From NCBI RefSeq assembly GCF_000971985.1, contig NZ_LAQQ01000002.1, positions 744,001 to 808,000 on the forward strand: a stretch of 64,000 bases of DNA, given 5' to 3'. The translations under genes were made by a program, and so were the position numbers. The notes under the pieces are model-generated. The model was not told the DNA's origin. It was given only the letters and a program-made list of their open reading frames with translations, and did not search any database. Shown here in pieces: positions 26,603-37,205 of this stretch. Position 1 is the first letter of the stretch. Every line of letters starts with the position of its first letter. This DNA is from Paenibacillus dauci. Lineage in GTDB: Bacteria > Bacillota > Bacilli > Paenibacillales > Paenibacillaceae.

Positions 26603-29464
26603 TTGTCGAATAAATATATTGAAGTCAAGGGCGCGAGAGCGCATAATCTCAAAAATATTGATATCAGCATCCCTCGTGACCGTTTTGTAGTATTGACCGG
26701 TCTGAGCGGCTCAGGGAAGTCTTCGCTGGCATTTGATACCATTTATGCAGAAGGACAGCGTCGTTATGTCGAGTCTCTGTCTGCTTACGCACGTCAATTT
26801 TTGGGACAAATGGACAAGCCGGATGTGGATTCGATTGAAGGCCTATCTCCGGCAATCTCGATTGACCAGAAGACGACGAGTCGTAATCCTCGTTCTACAG
26901 TCGGTACCGTAACCGAGATTTATGATTATCTGCGTCTTTTATTTGCACGTGTGGGTCATCCGCATTGTCCGAATCACGGCGTCGAGATTACTTCGCAGAC
27001 GGTAGAGCAGATGGTAGACCGGATTATGGAATATCCGGAACGTACTCGTCTGCAGATTTTGGCGCCAGTCATCTCCGGCCGCAAGGGTGAACACAAAAGC
27101 GTTTTTTCGGAAATCTCCAAACAGGGCTTTGTCCGTGTACGTGTAAACGGCGAACTGCGTGATCTGTCCGAAGATATTCAGCTGGAGAAAAATAAAAAGC
27201 ATACGATTGAAGTCGTTGTCGACCGGATCGTAGTCAAGGAAGACGTAGCCGTACGTCTGGCCGATTCGATCGAAATGGCGCTCAAAATGTCCGGAGGTCA
27301 GCTACTGGTTGATATCATCGGTCAGGAGGAGCTGCGTTTCAGTTCCAATTTTGCTTGTCCAATCTGTGGATTCAGTATTGAAGAGCTTGCACCGCGGATG
27401 TTCTCGTTTAACAGTCCATTTGGTGCCTGCCCGGAGTGTGATGGTCTGGGTATCCGTATGGTCGTTGACCGTGATCTGCTAATTCCCGACCGCAGCAAAA
27501 CGATCGATGAAGGTGCTTTTCAGGCATGGAGCGGTGGATTGTCCAACTATTATCCACAGTTCCTCAAATCGGTCTGTCAGCATTACAAGATTCCGACCGA
27601 TGTACCGATCTCCGAACTGAAAGAAGAACAAATCAATCTGATTCTGAACGGCTCGGATGGACAAAAGATCCGTTTCCGCTACGAAAGCGACTTTGGACGA
27701 GTCAAGGAAGCCCATGTTGTTTTTGAAGGTATTATTCCCAATCTGGAGCGCCGCTACAAGGATACTTCATCCGAAAGCATGCGTGAATATATCGAAGGTT
27801 ATATGAGTGCCAAGCCTTGTCCGGTATGTAAAGGCAAACGTCTCAAAAAAGAAATTCTGGCAGTAACTGTGGACAAGCATAATATCGCTGATATTACAGA
27901 TTTGCCTATTGGTGAAGCCAAGCAATTTTTTGAGCATATCCACCTGAGTGAAAAAGAACAGAGTATCGCGCGTCTGATCCTCAAGGAAATCTGTAGCCGG
28001 CTTGGATTCCTGGTGAATGTTGGTCTGGAGTATCTGAACATGTCACGTGCAGCAGGTACATTGTCCGGCGGAGAAGCCCAGCGCATTCGTCTGGCGACCC
28101 AGATCGGTTCCAGTCTTACCGGCGTACTGTATATTCTGGATGAGCCGAGTATCGGTCTGCATCAGCGTGATAATGATCGTCTGATCCAGACACTCGAGCA
28201 TATGCGCGATCTGGGAAACACACTTATTGTCGTAGAGCATGATGAAGACACGATGATGGCAGCGGATCATATTATCGATATTGGTCCGGGCGCTGGTATT
28301 CATGGTGGTCAGGTGATTGCCCAGGGAACACCGGCAGAGATTATGGAAGACCCCAACTCATTGACCGGACAATATTTGAGCGGACGCAAATTCGTTCCTG
28401 TGCCACTTCAGCGCCGCAAAACAGATGATCGCTGGTTGGAGATTCGCGGTGCCAAGGAGAACAATCTCAAGAACATCAATGTCAAAATTCCAATCGGTGT
28501 CTTTACCGCAGTAACAGGAGTATCCGGTTCGGGTAAATCGACACTGGTCAACGAGATTCTCTACAAAACACTGGCACGTGATCTGAACAAGGCACGCGTC
28601 ATCCCGGGACAGTATCGCGAGATTCGTGGTCTGGAACATATCGAGAAAGTAATCGATATCGACCAATCGCCAATCGGTCGTACTCCTCGTTCCAACCCGG
28701 CGACCTATACCGGCGTATTCGATGATATCCGCGATTTGTTCGCACAGACGAACGAAGCCAAGGTACGTGGTTACAAAAAGGGCCGCTTCAGCTTCAATAT
28801 CAAAGGCGGCCGCTGTGAAGCCTGCCGCGGCGACGGTATTATCAAAATCGAGATGCACTTCCTGCCCGATGTATACGTTCCATGCGAAATATGCAAAGGC
28901 CAGCGCTATAACCGTGAGACACTCGAAGTAAAATACAAAAACCGCAATATTGCCGATGTACTGGATATGACGGTTGAAGATGCAGTGGAGTTCTTCCAGA
29001 ATATCCCGCGTATTCACCGCAAAATGCAGACCCTGCTCGATGTGGGTCTTGGCTATGTGAAGCTGGGCCAGCCGGCAACTACATTGTCCGGTGGTGAAGC
29101 GCAGCGTGTGAAACTGGCTTCCGAACTGCATCGCCGCAGTACCGGCAAAACGATGTACATCCTGGATGAGCCGACGACCGGTCTGCATGTGGATGATATT
29201 GACCGTCTGCTGGTTGTGCTGCATCGTCTGGTCGATTCCGGCGAATCCGTACTGGTTATCGAGCATAATCTGGATGTGATCAAGACAGCCGATTATCTGA
29301 TCGATCTGGGACCGGAGGGCGGCAGCGGTGGTGGTACGATTCTCGCTTCCGGTACTCCGGAAGATATCACCAAGGTAAAAGGATCCTACACCGGGCACTA
29401 TCTCAAACCTGTTCTTGAACGCGACACAGCGCGCAGTCGTGAGCTGGAGAGCAGTCAGGTCTAA
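26603..29464 (+). CDS. uvrA: Excinuclease ABC subunit A
   Basis: Damage-recognition ATPase of nucleotide excision repair, 953 residues. Two ABC modules are present: Walker [10 protein letters not shown] (residues about 33-41) and GVSGSGKST (about 643-651), each with its LSGGEAQR signature and ILDEPS/ILDEPT Walker B. Zinc modules are [11 protein letters not shown]...CPEC in the first half and CEACRGDG...CEICKG in the second. I start at TTG 26603 ([16 protein letters not shown]), 9 bases after TTTGGAGG; TTG 26594 touches the ribosome site. It lies 221 bases after uvrB, probably cotranscribed. Confidence 0.97.
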   Translation: MSNKYIEVKGARAHNLKNIDISIPRDRFVVLTGLSGSGKSSLAFDTIYAEGQRRYVESLSAYARQFLGQMDKPDVDSIEGLSPAISIDQKTTSRNPRSTVGTVTEIYDYLRLLFARVGHPHCPNHGVEITSQTVEQMVDRIMEYPERTRLQILAPVISGRKGEHKSVFSEISKQGFVRVRVNGELRDLSEDIQLEKNKKHTIEVVVDRIVVKEDVAVRLADSIEMALKMSGGQLLVDIIGQEELRFSSNFACPICGFSIEELAPRMFSFNSPFGACPECDGLGIRMVVDRDLLIPDRSKTIDEGAFQAWSGGLSNYYPQFLKSVCQHYKIPTDVPISELKEEQINLILNGSDGQKIRFRYESDFGRVKEAHVVFEGIIPNLERRYKDTSSESMREYIEGYMSAKPCPVCKGKRLKKEILAVTVDKHNIADITDLPIGEAKQFFEHIHLSEKEQSIARLILKEICSRLGFLVNVGLEYLNMSRAAGTLSGGEAQRIRLATQIGSSLTGVLYILDEPSIGLHQRDNDRLIQTLEHMRDLGNTLIVVEHDEDTMMAADHIIDIGPGAGIHGGQVIAQGTPAEIMEDPNSLTGQYLSGRKFVPVPLQRRKTDDRWLEIRGAKENNLKNINVKIPIGVFTAVTGVSGSGKSTLVNEILYKTLARDLNKARVIPGQYREIRGLEHIEKVIDIDQSPIGRTPRSNPATYTGVFDDIRDLFAQTNEAKVRGYKKGRFSFNIKGGRCEACRGDGIIKIEMHFLPDVYVPCEICKGQRYNRETLEVKYKNRNIADVLDMTVEDAVEFFQNIPRIHRKMQTLLDVGLGYVKLGQPATTLSGGEAQRVKLASELHRRSTGKTMYILDEPTTGLHVDDIDRLLVVLHRLVDSGESVLVIEHNLDVIKTADYLIDLGPEGGSGGGTILASGTPEDITKVKGSYTGHYLKPVLERDTARSRELESSQV

Positions 29465-29492
29465 TCTTTTTCTGCTTTACTTGTTCTGTTCG

Positions 29493-29550
29493 GGCAGGCT
29501 GTTGAAGGCAAACAAGCTTTATTTGTATTTAACAGCCTGCCTATTTATAC
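29493..29550 (+). terminator. Terminator of uvrBA
   Basis: GGCAGGCTGTT (29493-29503) pairs perfectly with AACAGCCTGCC (29531-29541), followed by TATTTATAC. The T-run is interrupted, so efficiency is uncertain. Confidence 0.75.
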
Positions 29551-29671
29551 ATAAAGATAGGCTTCTGGGTAATTGTGCCTGAATACGGGAATATGGTACT
29601 CTGGATTCAGACTCATTTTACTGTAATTACCAGTTAAATGGTGGACACGCAAGCAACTATAGAAAGGCTGG

Positions 29672-30838
29672 ATGAATTTGAAAATGTTTTCCTCGAAAAT
29701 ACCTGCACTTGTACTACTGGCTTCGGCTTTTACCGTGTCTGCCCCCTATGCGACAATGGCTTCCGCAGCAGATTGGACTTCCCATTATACATACCAGGCA
29801 CCGCAATTGGGTGCTTCTTCTACCCATCCCGGATACAGCAAGATTATCGCCAAAGTTTCTCCTTCTGTCGTTGGCATCGTTGGTGTACCTACACCGGAAG
29901 CAATCGCAGAAGAAAGTGGCAGCGATGATAGTGGAGACGGAGGTTATGGTCAGGACAAAGAAGGCATTGCTTTTGGTTCTGGCGTTATTATTGCTTCCAA
30001 CGGGTGGATTGTGACCAATGCCCATGTGATCGACAGCATGGAGGAAGGCGCCAAGGTCATTACGTCCGAGGCTAATGGACAGAGCAAGACCTATCTGGTC
30101 AAAGAAATTTACAGTGATACGGTTAGTGATCTGGCACTGATCAAGATTAATGCAACCGGACTCAAAACAGCTTCCTTTGTCTCCGGTAACCAGAAGCCCG
30201 AAGTAGGCGAGCAGGTGATTGCGATCGGTACGCCGCTGTCTCTCTCTCTTCGCAACTCGGCTACCTCGGGTATTATTAGTGGTGTAAACCGGGCCGTAGA
30301 TGCTTCTTACAGTCTGCTCCAGACAGATGCAGCGATCAACCCGGGTAACAGCGGCGGTCCGCTTGTAAATATGGACGGCAAGGTGATCGGCATTAATACG
30401 ATGAAATACGAAGCACTGGGCGTCGATAATCTGGGCTTTACCATTCCTGCGGATACAGTGGAATATATTATTGACCAATTGTATGAATATGGTGAAGTGC
30501 GCCGTGCTTATATCGGAGTACAGCTGCAGGAGAGCGAAGACGCGCTGATCGGTATGCCGACGAATGATGCGATGACCGTTACCAAAGTACAATCCGCAGC
30601 TGCCAAAAAAGCAGGCATCAAGGAAGGCGATGTGCTCTACAGCATCAATGGCAAAAGAGTCCACACAACAGTTGAATTAAATGAACTGCTCAAAGCTTAT
30701 GCTCCCGGCCAGACCGTCAAATTGATGATGCAATCCGGAGGAGACATTGTAAGTCGTACGCTAAAGCTGGCTCAGGCGCAGCCTGAAGATCTGATCGACA
30801 GCAGCCAGACAGAAGAGGAAGCATCTCCTGAACAGTAG
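29672..30838 (+). CDS. Secreted HtrA-like serine protease with PDZ domain
   Basis: Trypsin-fold protease of about 388 residues with a cleavable-looking signal peptide (to about residue 32, ...ATMASA-ADW) and no later membrane segment, so it should be released or wall-associated. The catalytic triad is visible: His118 in TNAHVI, Asp153 in SDLALI and Ser227 in NPGNSGGPL. A PDZ domain follows (about 290-365). A short acidic Ser/Gly insert sits before the protease core. Bacillus HtrA/HtrB proteins are membrane-anchored, so the layout here differs. ATG 29672 or TTG 29678 could be the start; AAAGG lies 4 or 10 bases upstream. The next gene encodes another secreted protein. Confidence 0.88.
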   Translation: MNLKMFSSKIPALVLLASAFTVSAPYATMASAADWTSHYTYQAPQLGASSTHPGYSKIIAKVSPSVVGIVGVPTPEAIAEESGSDDSGDGGYGQDKEGIAFGSGVIIASNGWIVTNAHVIDSMEEGAKVITSEANGQSKTYLVKEIYSDTVSDLALIKINATGLKTASFVSGNQKPEVGEQVIAIGTPLSLSLRNSATSGIISGVNRAVDASYSLLQTDAAINPGNSGGPLVNMDGKVIGINTMKYEALGVDNLGFTIPADTVEYIIDQLYEYGEVRRAYIGVQLQESEDALIGMPTNDAMTVTKVQSAAAKKAGIKEGDVLYSINGKRVHTTVELNELLKAYAPGQTVKLMMQSGGDIVSRTLKLAQAQPEDLIDSSQTEEEASPEQ

Positions 30839-30892
30839 TAGGCGATTTACCGGAGAGATTATCTACTTTGACTATAGAAATGAGGAAATGGA

Positions 30893-32830
30893 ATGAATAA
30901 ATGGGTGCGTATCGCTGCCACCGGCCTGCTGGCCTCCATGATTACACTCACTACGGCGTATGCCGGAGTACATACAGCAGCTGCAGCTGAACTGCTGGAA
31001 CTCAAAATCAAAAAAGGCAGTACTGCCGCTACAATTAACGGGGAAAAAGAAACCATTGTCAAACCCTATGAAGCAGCCGGTGTCACTATGGTGCAGCTGG
31101 GGTTATTCTCCCGGGCATTCCGCGCAGATGTACAGCTTCATGAGAATAACATCGTCCAAGTAACCTCGGGCAAACATGTTATCTCCATGAAAATCGGCAG
31201 CAAATCGGCAACCGTTAACGGTAAAAAAATTACGCTGGACGCAGCTCCGGTAATGAAATCCAATACGCTGATGGTTCCTCTGCGTTCACTCGTACAGGGT
31301 ATCGGCGGCAAAATGAAAGTCGTATCCGGCCAGATTATCATTACCCTGCCTGCATCTGCTGCACAGACAGGCGATAGCAGCAGCGCAAGTGAACACGCGG
31401 ATAAAAAACTGGTAGGTAGCAGCCAGTACCAATGGACAATCAATTATCCGGAAGACCTGGTCTATATGGAAGGTTCGAGCAGCGGCACAGTCAATTTTAT
31501 GGATAAGAAAAGTACGTATCTGCTGCAGATATCGGTACAACCGGATACAGTGAGTTCTTCGGTGTATGGGCACTCCGATCCTGAAGATCTGCTGGATTAT
31601 CTGGTTGGATATAATCAAGAATTGGGAGAGACTGTGTTAGATCAGCAGGTCGTGAACAGTCCGGCTGGAGAGTACGCCAGAGTAATCAGTCGCTCCGAAG
31701 AAGGTTATTTGTCCGAGAACAGACTGTATTCGGGTAATGGCAATTTGTATTATGTGATGTATGTTGATTCCGAAGCGTACAGCTACAAAGACTTTGATGG
31801 AGCAGCAGATCTACTGGATTCGTTCCGGATGTCCTTTGATAGCGGCAATAAAACGACAGAGGATATCGCTTCTACCGAATCTGGTGAAGAGCCGGTAGCC
31901 AGCGATAATATGCTGTCCAACGAAGAGTATGGTATCTCGGCGTCCTTGCCATCCAATTGGTCGCTTAGCAGTGATACGCTGGAGGCAGGAACGGCAGATG
32001 GGGGCTATACCGGAATCTATGCTTATAGTGCCCCGGCTGGCGCAACAGTTCAGGATTGGGCCAAGCAGATTCAGACCTGGTTTGGCGACAACTTTACACC
32101 CGACCACTATCGCTATGTAAGTACAACAGAGCGCCAGATCGGCGATCAGACCGCATTGGTTAATCAGGTACAGTATACGTATGACAGAGATATCTGGTAT
32201 ACCGAATACCAGATTCTGTTCCAGCGTGATGGATACCGATATTACATGGAATACGGTGGGATGGCTGATTCGCCAACCTTGACTTCCGATCTGGAATCTA
32301 TTCTGGCGACCGTTTCGCTGGATTTTGAGGCGCTGCAGGAGAATTTTGGCAAGCTGCCGGTAGACTATTATTCTGAAGATCGTAGCAAAACAGTGACCCG
32401 TACTTCCCAAAATTACGGCTACAGCCTGCAGGTGCCGCGTTACTGGGGAGGGAATAGTAATAACTATGAGTCGACAAGTGTAAGCTTCCAGCATAGCGGC
32501 GGTAGTTTCAATATTGCTATCGATTATGCCAGCTCTCTGGAGAAAGCAGTAGCCAAATGGAAAGCCAGTCTTTCCAAAACGGGCTCTGCGACGAACGCCA
32601 ACGGTCAATTGTCCGAAGGCACGGCAACAACGTTTGCCGGTGTACCAGCCTATACGTTTACAGTATCCTATCCGGATGCTTCAACACCGTATCAGGCGAG
32701 CTATACCATCTTTAACAAAGGCAAACGTACCTACATTCTGTCCAGTGAACTCAATACAGCCAATAATACACCGTTCCATCAGGCTGAAATCTCCAAAGTG
32801 ATGAATTCGTTCCAATGGTTAAGCAAATAA
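30893..32830 (+). CDS. Secreted protein with copper amine oxidase-like N-terminal domain
   Basis: Exported 645-residue protein. A signal peptide (MNKWVRIAATGLLASMITLTT region, to about residue 33) precedes a PF07833-type domain (about 40-155) that shows the usual ATINGE, VNGK and NTLMVPLRSLVQGIGGK blocks. Despite the family name this is a wall-associated module, not a redox enzyme. After it come what look like three diverged repeats of about 150 residues, beginning near YQWTINYPED, YGISASLPSNW and YGYSLQVPRYW, similar in style to PsbP-like domains. ATG 30893 follows GAGGAAATGG. It lies 54 bases after the protease gene, so the two may be cotranscribed. Function unknown. Confidence 0.82.
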   Translation: MNKWVRIAATGLLASMITLTTAYAGVHTAAAAELLELKIKKGSTAATINGEKETIVKPYEAAGVTMVQLGLFSRAFRADVQLHENNIVQVTSGKHVISMKIGSKSATVNGKKITLDAAPVMKSNTLMVPLRSLVQGIGGKMKVVSGQIIITLPASAAQTGDSSSASEHADKKLVGSSQYQWTINYPEDLVYMEGSSSGTVNFMDKKSTYLLQISVQPDTVSSSVYGHSDPEDLLDYLVGYNQELGETVLDQQVVNSPAGEYARVISRSEEGYLSENRLYSGNGNLYYVMYVDSEAYSYKDFDGAADLLDSFRMSFDSGNKTTEDIASTESGEEPVASDNMLSNEEYGISASLPSNWSLSSDTLEAGTADGGYTGIYAYSAPAGATVQDWAKQIQTWFGDNFTPDHYRYVSTTERQIGDQTALVNQVQYTYDRDIWYTEYQILFQRDGYRYYMEYGGMADSPTLTSDLESILATVSLDFEALQENFGKLPVDYYSEDRSKTVTRTSQNYGYSLQVPRYWGGNSNNYESTSVSFQHSGGSFNIAIDYASSLEKAVAKWKASLSKTGSATNANGQLSEGTATTFAGVPAYTFTVSYPDASTPYQASYTIFNKGKRTYILSSELNTANNTPFHQAEISKVMNSFQWLSK

Positions 32831-32887
32831 GCTTATTATCTCGAATGAACGATAATGCAAAGCTTATTGGTTCCCTATAATATTCAT

Positions 32888-32956
32888 AATACCGTTCTAT
32901 CAAAGCTACTTCTGTCTGAATGTCAGAGTGCAGGTTGATAGAACGGTATTTTTTAA
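32888..32956 (+). terminator. Long-stem terminator
   Basis: AATACCGTTCTATCAA (32888-32903) pairs perfectly with TTGATAGAACGGTATT (32935-32950), followed by TTTTAATATT. It ends the protease/secreted-protein unit. Confidence 0.92.
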
Positions 32957-33139
32957 TATTTCAATAATTTTCATACAAATTTGAATGATACTGTAGATAC
33001 CCTGCCCCATGTCTGTTACACTGAATTAGAATCATTTTAAATTGAGGTGCAGGAAGTCGGCGAGCAATATTGGCTGATTCAGCACTGTCGTATGTCGAAT
33101 ATCATAACATCAGGATGAATTTTCATCCGCGAATAGAGT

Positions 33140-33160
33140 ATTGCCTGGGCATCAGGCAAT
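33140..33160 (+). repeat. Small hairpin in the U32 gene leader
   Basis: ATTGCCTG (33140-33147) and CAGGCAAT (33153-33160) form a perfect 8-bp stem with a GGCAT loop, ending two bases before the ribosome site GGGAGGA (33163-33169). It could limit or expose ribosome access. Confidence 0.55.
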
Positions 33161-33180
33161 CCGGGAGGATAACAATCTAC

Positions 33181-35691
33181 ATGAATACAGCATTACGAAG
33201 AGAAGACGTGGAGCTTCTGGCGCCGGCAGGCGACTGGGACTGCATGCGGGCGGCGGTAGCTAATGGAGCAGACGCAGTCTTTTTTGGCGTGGAGAAATTT
33301 AACGCGCGTGCGCGGGCGAATAATTTCCGTATGGATGAATTGTCGGAGATCATGGCGTTTTTGCATAGCTATGGAGTCAAAGGCTTTTTGACGTTTAATA
33401 TACTGGTTTTCGAGAACGAACTGGAAGATGCCAAGGAACTGATCGATGCCTGCGTGGATGCAGGTGTGGATGCAGTAATCGTACAGGATCTGGGTCTGGT
33501 TAAAATGATCCGCGAGATCTCGCCGGACTTCCCGATTCATGGCTCTACCCAGATGACCATCACTTCACCAGAAGCGGTGGAATTCACCAAGCCGTTTAAT
33601 ATGGAACGTGTCGTATTGGGCCGCGAGAACAACCTCAAGCAGATTCAGAAAATCGGCGAACAGGCTCGTCTGCCGATGGAAGTATTCGTACACGGCGCAT
33701 TGTGTGTATCGTACTCTGGACAATGCCTGACTTCGGAAATGTGGGGCGGACGCTCTGCCAACCGTGGCGAATGTGCACAGGCCTGCCGTCTGCCGTATGA
33801 TCTGATCGTCGATGGCGAACAGAAAATTATGGGCGACGTGACTTACCTGCTGTCCCCAAAAGATCTGGCAGCCATTGATATTATGCCGGAGCTGATCGAA
33901 GCAGGCGTAACTTCCTTCAAAATCGAAGGTCGCCTGAAAAGCCCAACCTATGTAGCCAATGTAGTTAGCAAATATCGCAAAGCAATTGATCGTTATTTTG
34001 AAGGGGACAGCACACCGATCAGCCGCGAAGATATTCGCGAGCTGGAACAAAGCTTTTCCCGTGGATTTACCCATGGCTTCCTCGATGGAACCAACAACAA
34101 GAAGCTGGTAGACGGTACTTTCCCGAAAAGCCGCGGCGTATACCTCGGTCGCGTCGAGAAAATTCTGCGTGACGGCGTTGTCTGTCGCCTGGAAGCTCCG
34201 GTGAAACGTGGCGATGGTATCGTATTCGATGCTGGAGACCCAACGCAAAAAGAAGAAGGCGGACGGATCTACGATCTGCGTCGTCAGGGTGTCAAGCTCG
34301 AAGGCGAAGCGGGAGAAAGCTGGATTGTGGATATCGTACCGGGTCGCAGTGACGTTAACCTCAAAAAAGTACATGTTGGGGATAAGATCTGGAAAACTAA
34401 CGATCCTGCACTGGATAAGCGCATGAGACAGACCTACGAGACAGACAAGCCGTATCGCGTATTCCCGGTACATGTCAAAGCGATCGGCCATGCCGGCCAG
34501 CCTCTGGTCACTTACTGGACCGATGTGCAAAAAGGCGTAACGATCCGTGTGGATTCCGAAATGGAACTGGAAATCGCAGCCAAGCGTCCGATGACTGCTG
34601 AACTGCTGGAAGAACAATTTGGTCGTCTGGGCGGTACCATTTTCCAACTGGATGAACTGGAAGTACAGCTGCACGGCGAGATCATTATCCCGATGCGTGA
34701 GCTGAACGCGATTCGCCGTCAGGCAGTCGAACAGTTGGAAGGCGAACGTCCGAAGCCGCCGGTCTATATCAAGCGTGATATTGCAACGTACGAAGATATT
34801 GCTCCAGCTACAGCGCCAGTTCAGGGAACCGAAGCGATGCTGACTGCACTATGTCGTACGCTGGAACAAGTTGAAGCAGTTGTGAAAACCGATGTAGAGA
34901 TGATTTATGCGGACTTTGAGTTTATTAAGCAGTTCCCGGCAGCTGTAGCCGCTGTACGCGCGGCCGGCAAAAAGATTGCGCTGGCAACGCCGCGTATTCA
35001 TATGCCTGGTGAAAATGGCTACCATGCCAACATTCTGCGTCTGCAGCCGGATGCGGTACTGGTGCGTAATACAGGCGCATTGTACTACTATCTAGCACGT
35101 CGCCAGAGTCATCCACAGGAGAACCATCCACAGCTGATCGGAGATTTCTCACTGAACATTGCGAACCACAAAGCAGTAAGTCTGTTCCTGGAATCCGGTG
35201 TAGATATGGTCACTCCATCCTACGATCTGAATATCCAGCAAATGGTCGATCTGCTGGGACGCAGTCAGACTTCCCAGATGGAAGTGGTTATCCACCAGCA
35301 TCTGCCGATGTTCCATACCGAGCACTGTGTATATTGTACTTTCCTGAGTGAAGGTACAGACTTCACCAACTGTGGACGTCCATGTGAAGACAGCCGCGTC
35401 TCCCTGCAGGACCGGATCGGTATGTCTCATCCGGTACGTGTTGATGAAGGCTGCCGCAATACGGTATATAATGCGATCGAGCAGTCAGGTGCAGAATACC
35501 TCAAAGACTTCCTAGAGCTGGGTGTACCTAGCTACCGTGTGGAATTCCTGGAAGAGACGCCGGAGCAGGTTCTGGAAGTTATCGAACTGTACAGCAAAGC
35601 GCTGCGCGGCGAGATCAGCGGTACCCAGGTATGGCGCAGTCTCAAAGCAACCAACCAACTGGGCGTTACACGCGGTCAACTGGTGAAATAA
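33181..35691 (+). CDS. U32-family peptidase-like RNA hydroxylation protein, long form with DUF3656
   Basis: An 836-residue U32 protein. The N-terminal TIM-barrel-like region begins ELLAPAGDWDCMRAAVANGADAV (in pieces), and the U32 signature GALCVSYSGQC with ...NRGECAQACRLPY supplies conserved cysteines, probably for an iron-sulfur cluster. A middle DUF3656-type part and a C-terminal Cys motif (HCVYCTFLSEG and CGRPCEDSR) follow. U32 proteins such as RlhA and TrhP hydroxylate 23S rRNA or tRNA rather than acting as proteases; the long form resembles RlhA. I start at ATG 33181, 11 bases after GGGAGGA; an extension to 33070 has no family match. The precise RNA target is inferred. Confidence 0.85.
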   Translation: MNTALRREDVELLAPAGDWDCMRAAVANGADAVFFGVEKFNARARANNFRMDELSEIMAFLHSYGVKGFLTFNILVFENELEDAKELIDACVDAGVDAVIVQDLGLVKMIREISPDFPIHGSTQMTITSPEAVEFTKPFNMERVVLGRENNLKQIQKIGEQARLPMEVFVHGALCVSYSGQCLTSEMWGGRSANRGECAQACRLPYDLIVDGEQKIMGDVTYLLSPKDLAAIDIMPELIEAGVTSFKIEGRLKSPTYVANVVSKYRKAIDRYFEGDSTPISREDIRELEQSFSRGFTHGFLDGTNNKKLVDGTFPKSRGVYLGRVEKILRDGVVCRLEAPVKRGDGIVFDAGDPTQKEEGGRIYDLRRQGVKLEGEAGESWIVDIVPGRSDVNLKKVHVGDKIWKTNDPALDKRMRQTYETDKPYRVFPVHVKAIGHAGQPLVTYWTDVQKGVTIRVDSEMELEIAAKRPMTAELLEEQFGRLGGTIFQLDELEVQLHGEIIIPMRELNAIRRQAVEQLEGERPKPPVYIKRDIATYEDIAPATAPVQGTEAMLTALCRTLEQVEAVVKTDVEMIYADFEFIKQFPAAVAAVRAAGKKIALATPRIHMPGENGYHANILRLQPDAVLVRNTGALYYYLARRQSHPQENHPQLIGDFSLNIANHKAVSLFLESGVDMVTPSYDLNIQQMVDLLGRSQTSQMEVVIHQHLPMFHTEHCVYCTFLSEGTDFTNCGRPCEDSRVSLQDRIGMSHPVRVDEGCRNTVYNAIEQSGAEYLKDFLELGVPSYRVEFLEETPEQVLEVIELYSKALRGEISGTQVWRSLKATNQLGVTRGQLVK

Positions 35692-35702
35692 TCAGACATT
35701 GA

Positions 35703-36063
35703 TGTGGATAGATAAGAGCAGTGTACAGTAGATGTATATCTGCGGAAAAGTTATCCGCAAATCATCCACATTATCTACAGGAGGGTGCCATTCATGGCAT
35801 CCTCTTTTTGGTTTATCCCCAGTATAGTGATGCATTCCATCTTTTTTACGTCATATCATACATTGAATCCACCAATTATCCTCAGCCTATCCACAACGTA
35901 ACCCAAACCGTACTCAAAAAGTAATAGAGGTAGCATGAGAAGCAAAAGAATAAATGTTCATTTCATCGATGTATCAAAAGACTGTGAATGAATGAAGTAG
36001 AGAATTAAGGATCATATTAGACAGTTGTAGAAGAAAATTTATCTTTTTCACAGGTTATCCACA
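35703..36063. other. Cluster of DnaA-box-like 9-mers
   Basis: The spacer between the U32 gene and galU (594 bases, no gene) holds eight 9-mers that match TTATCCACA in at least eight positions: CTATCCACA on the minus strand (35703-35711) and, on the plus strand, TTATCCGCA (35751), TCATCCACA (35762), TTATCTACA (35771), TTATCCCCA (35813), TTATCCTCA (35876), CTATCCACA (35887) and a perfect TTATCCACA (36055). TTTTTCACA at 36044 also fits the looser TTWTNCACA. Several pairs start 11 bases apart, about one helical turn. No dnaA, dnaN or plasmid replication gene is nearby, so a DnaA titration or regulatory locus is likelier than an origin. The binding itself is inferred. Confidence 0.75.
35781..35809 (+). 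terminator. Terminator of the U32 gene
   Basis: GAGGGTGCCA (35781-35790) pairs with TGGCATCCTC (35795-35804), one G-U pair and a TTCA loop, followed by TTTTT. It lies inside the DnaA-box cluster. Confidence 0.9.
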
Positions 36064-36285
36064 TATGTAACTGCTTCCATTTGTAGAAAACAATCTGCTG
36101 GGTAAAATCCTGCAGAATTGGGTAAGATATCAGAGTGAGATTGACGAGTTGCCGGCTTACATAGCACTGCCACCAACCCATCAGCGTGCAGGCGGTTAAG
36201 CGGCTGTACACTACTTAGGATTCTACAGCAGGAGCAGATTCTGCTGTAGACCCTATCCAATACATTCGAGACGGAGGAAAAAATA

Positions 36286-37173
36286 ATGAAAATACGTAAA
36301 GCGATTATTCCTGCTGCAGGACTTGGAACCCGTTTCCTGCCAGCTACCAAAGCCATGCCCAAAGAGATGCTGCCGATTGTAGACAAACCAACGATCCAGT
36401 ACATTATCGAAGAAGCGGTTGCTTCCGGTATCGAGGATATTATTATTGTTACTGGTAAAGGCAAACGCGCGATCGAAGACCACTTTGACTATTCCTTTGA
36501 ACTGGAACAGAACTTGGAGGAGAAAGAAAAGTGGAAGTTGCTGGATGCGGTTCGTGAACCATCCGAGATGGCTGACATTCACTATATCCGTCAAAAAGAA
36601 CCCAAAGGACTGGGACATGCCATCTGGTGTGCCCGCAAGTTTATCGGCAATGAGCCATTTGCTGTACTGCTCGGTGACGATATTGTAGAGTCGGATACTC
36701 CTTGTCTCAAGCAGATGATGGATGTATACGAGAAGCATGAGTCCTCTGTAGTAGGGGTGAAAGAAGTACCTTGGGAGCATGTATCCCGCTATGGTCTGGT
36801 CGCTGGTGATCAGATGCCTGGTGATGACTCTGGCCGCCTGTACAAAGCAACAGGTCTTGTGGAGAAACCAAAACGTGAAGATGCTCCATCCAACCTGGCG
36901 ATCATGGGGCGTTATATCCTGACACCGGAAATCTTCGATATTCTGGGTAACCAGGATGTCGGAGCAGGTGGCGAGATTCAGCTGACCGATGCGATTTCCA
37001 AACTGGGTCAGCAGCAGGATATTCTGGCTTATCAGTTCGAAGGACTTCGTCATGACGTAGGAGAGAAGAGCGGATTTATCGAGACGACAATTCATTATGC
37101 ACTCAAGCATCCGGAGCTGCGCGAATCTACCGTTGACTATTTGCGTAAAGTAATGGCAGAGATCGATAAATAA
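36286..37173 (+). CDS. galU: UTP-glucose-1-phosphate uridylyltransferase, copy 1
   Basis: Makes UDP-glucose from UTP and glucose-1-phosphate for wall polymers, glycolipids and surface glycans. The 295-residue protein has the nucleotidyltransferase start [21 protein letters not shown] (as part of the N-terminus), the [12 protein letters not shown] block, LLGDDI metal site, and [24 protein letters not shown] 36286 follows GACGGAGG. It lies directly downstream of the DnaA-box cluster and is followed by its own strong terminator. A second copy begins 278 bases later with about 95% identical protein sequence. Confidence 0.95.
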   Translation: MKIRKAIIPAAGLGTRFLPATKAMPKEMLPIVDKPTIQYIIEEAVASGIEDIIIVTGKGKRAIEDHFDYSFELEQNLEEKEKWKLLDAVREPSEMADIHYIRQKEPKGLGHAIWCARKFIGNEPFAVLLGDDIVESDTPCLKQMMDVYEKHESSVVGVKEVPWEHVSRYGLVAGDQMPGDDSGRLYKATGLVEKPKREDAPSNLAIMGRYILTPEIFDILGNQDVGAGGEIQLTDAISKLGQQQDILAYQFEGLRHDVGEKSGFIETTIHYALKHPELRESTVDYLRKVMAEIDK

Positions 37174-37205
37174 ATAACCTTGCCGAATAGTAAGTAAAAG
37201 TATAT

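Noticed and set aside
33070-33180. In-frame extension of the U32 gene
   Set aside because: It spans the leader hairpin and the ribosome site of ATG 33181, and U32 proteins begin at the ELLAPAG region.
35721-35924. Short frame of 67 codons in the U32-galU spacer
   Set aside because: It runs across the terminator and the DnaA-box cluster, has no ribosome site and no recognisable product.
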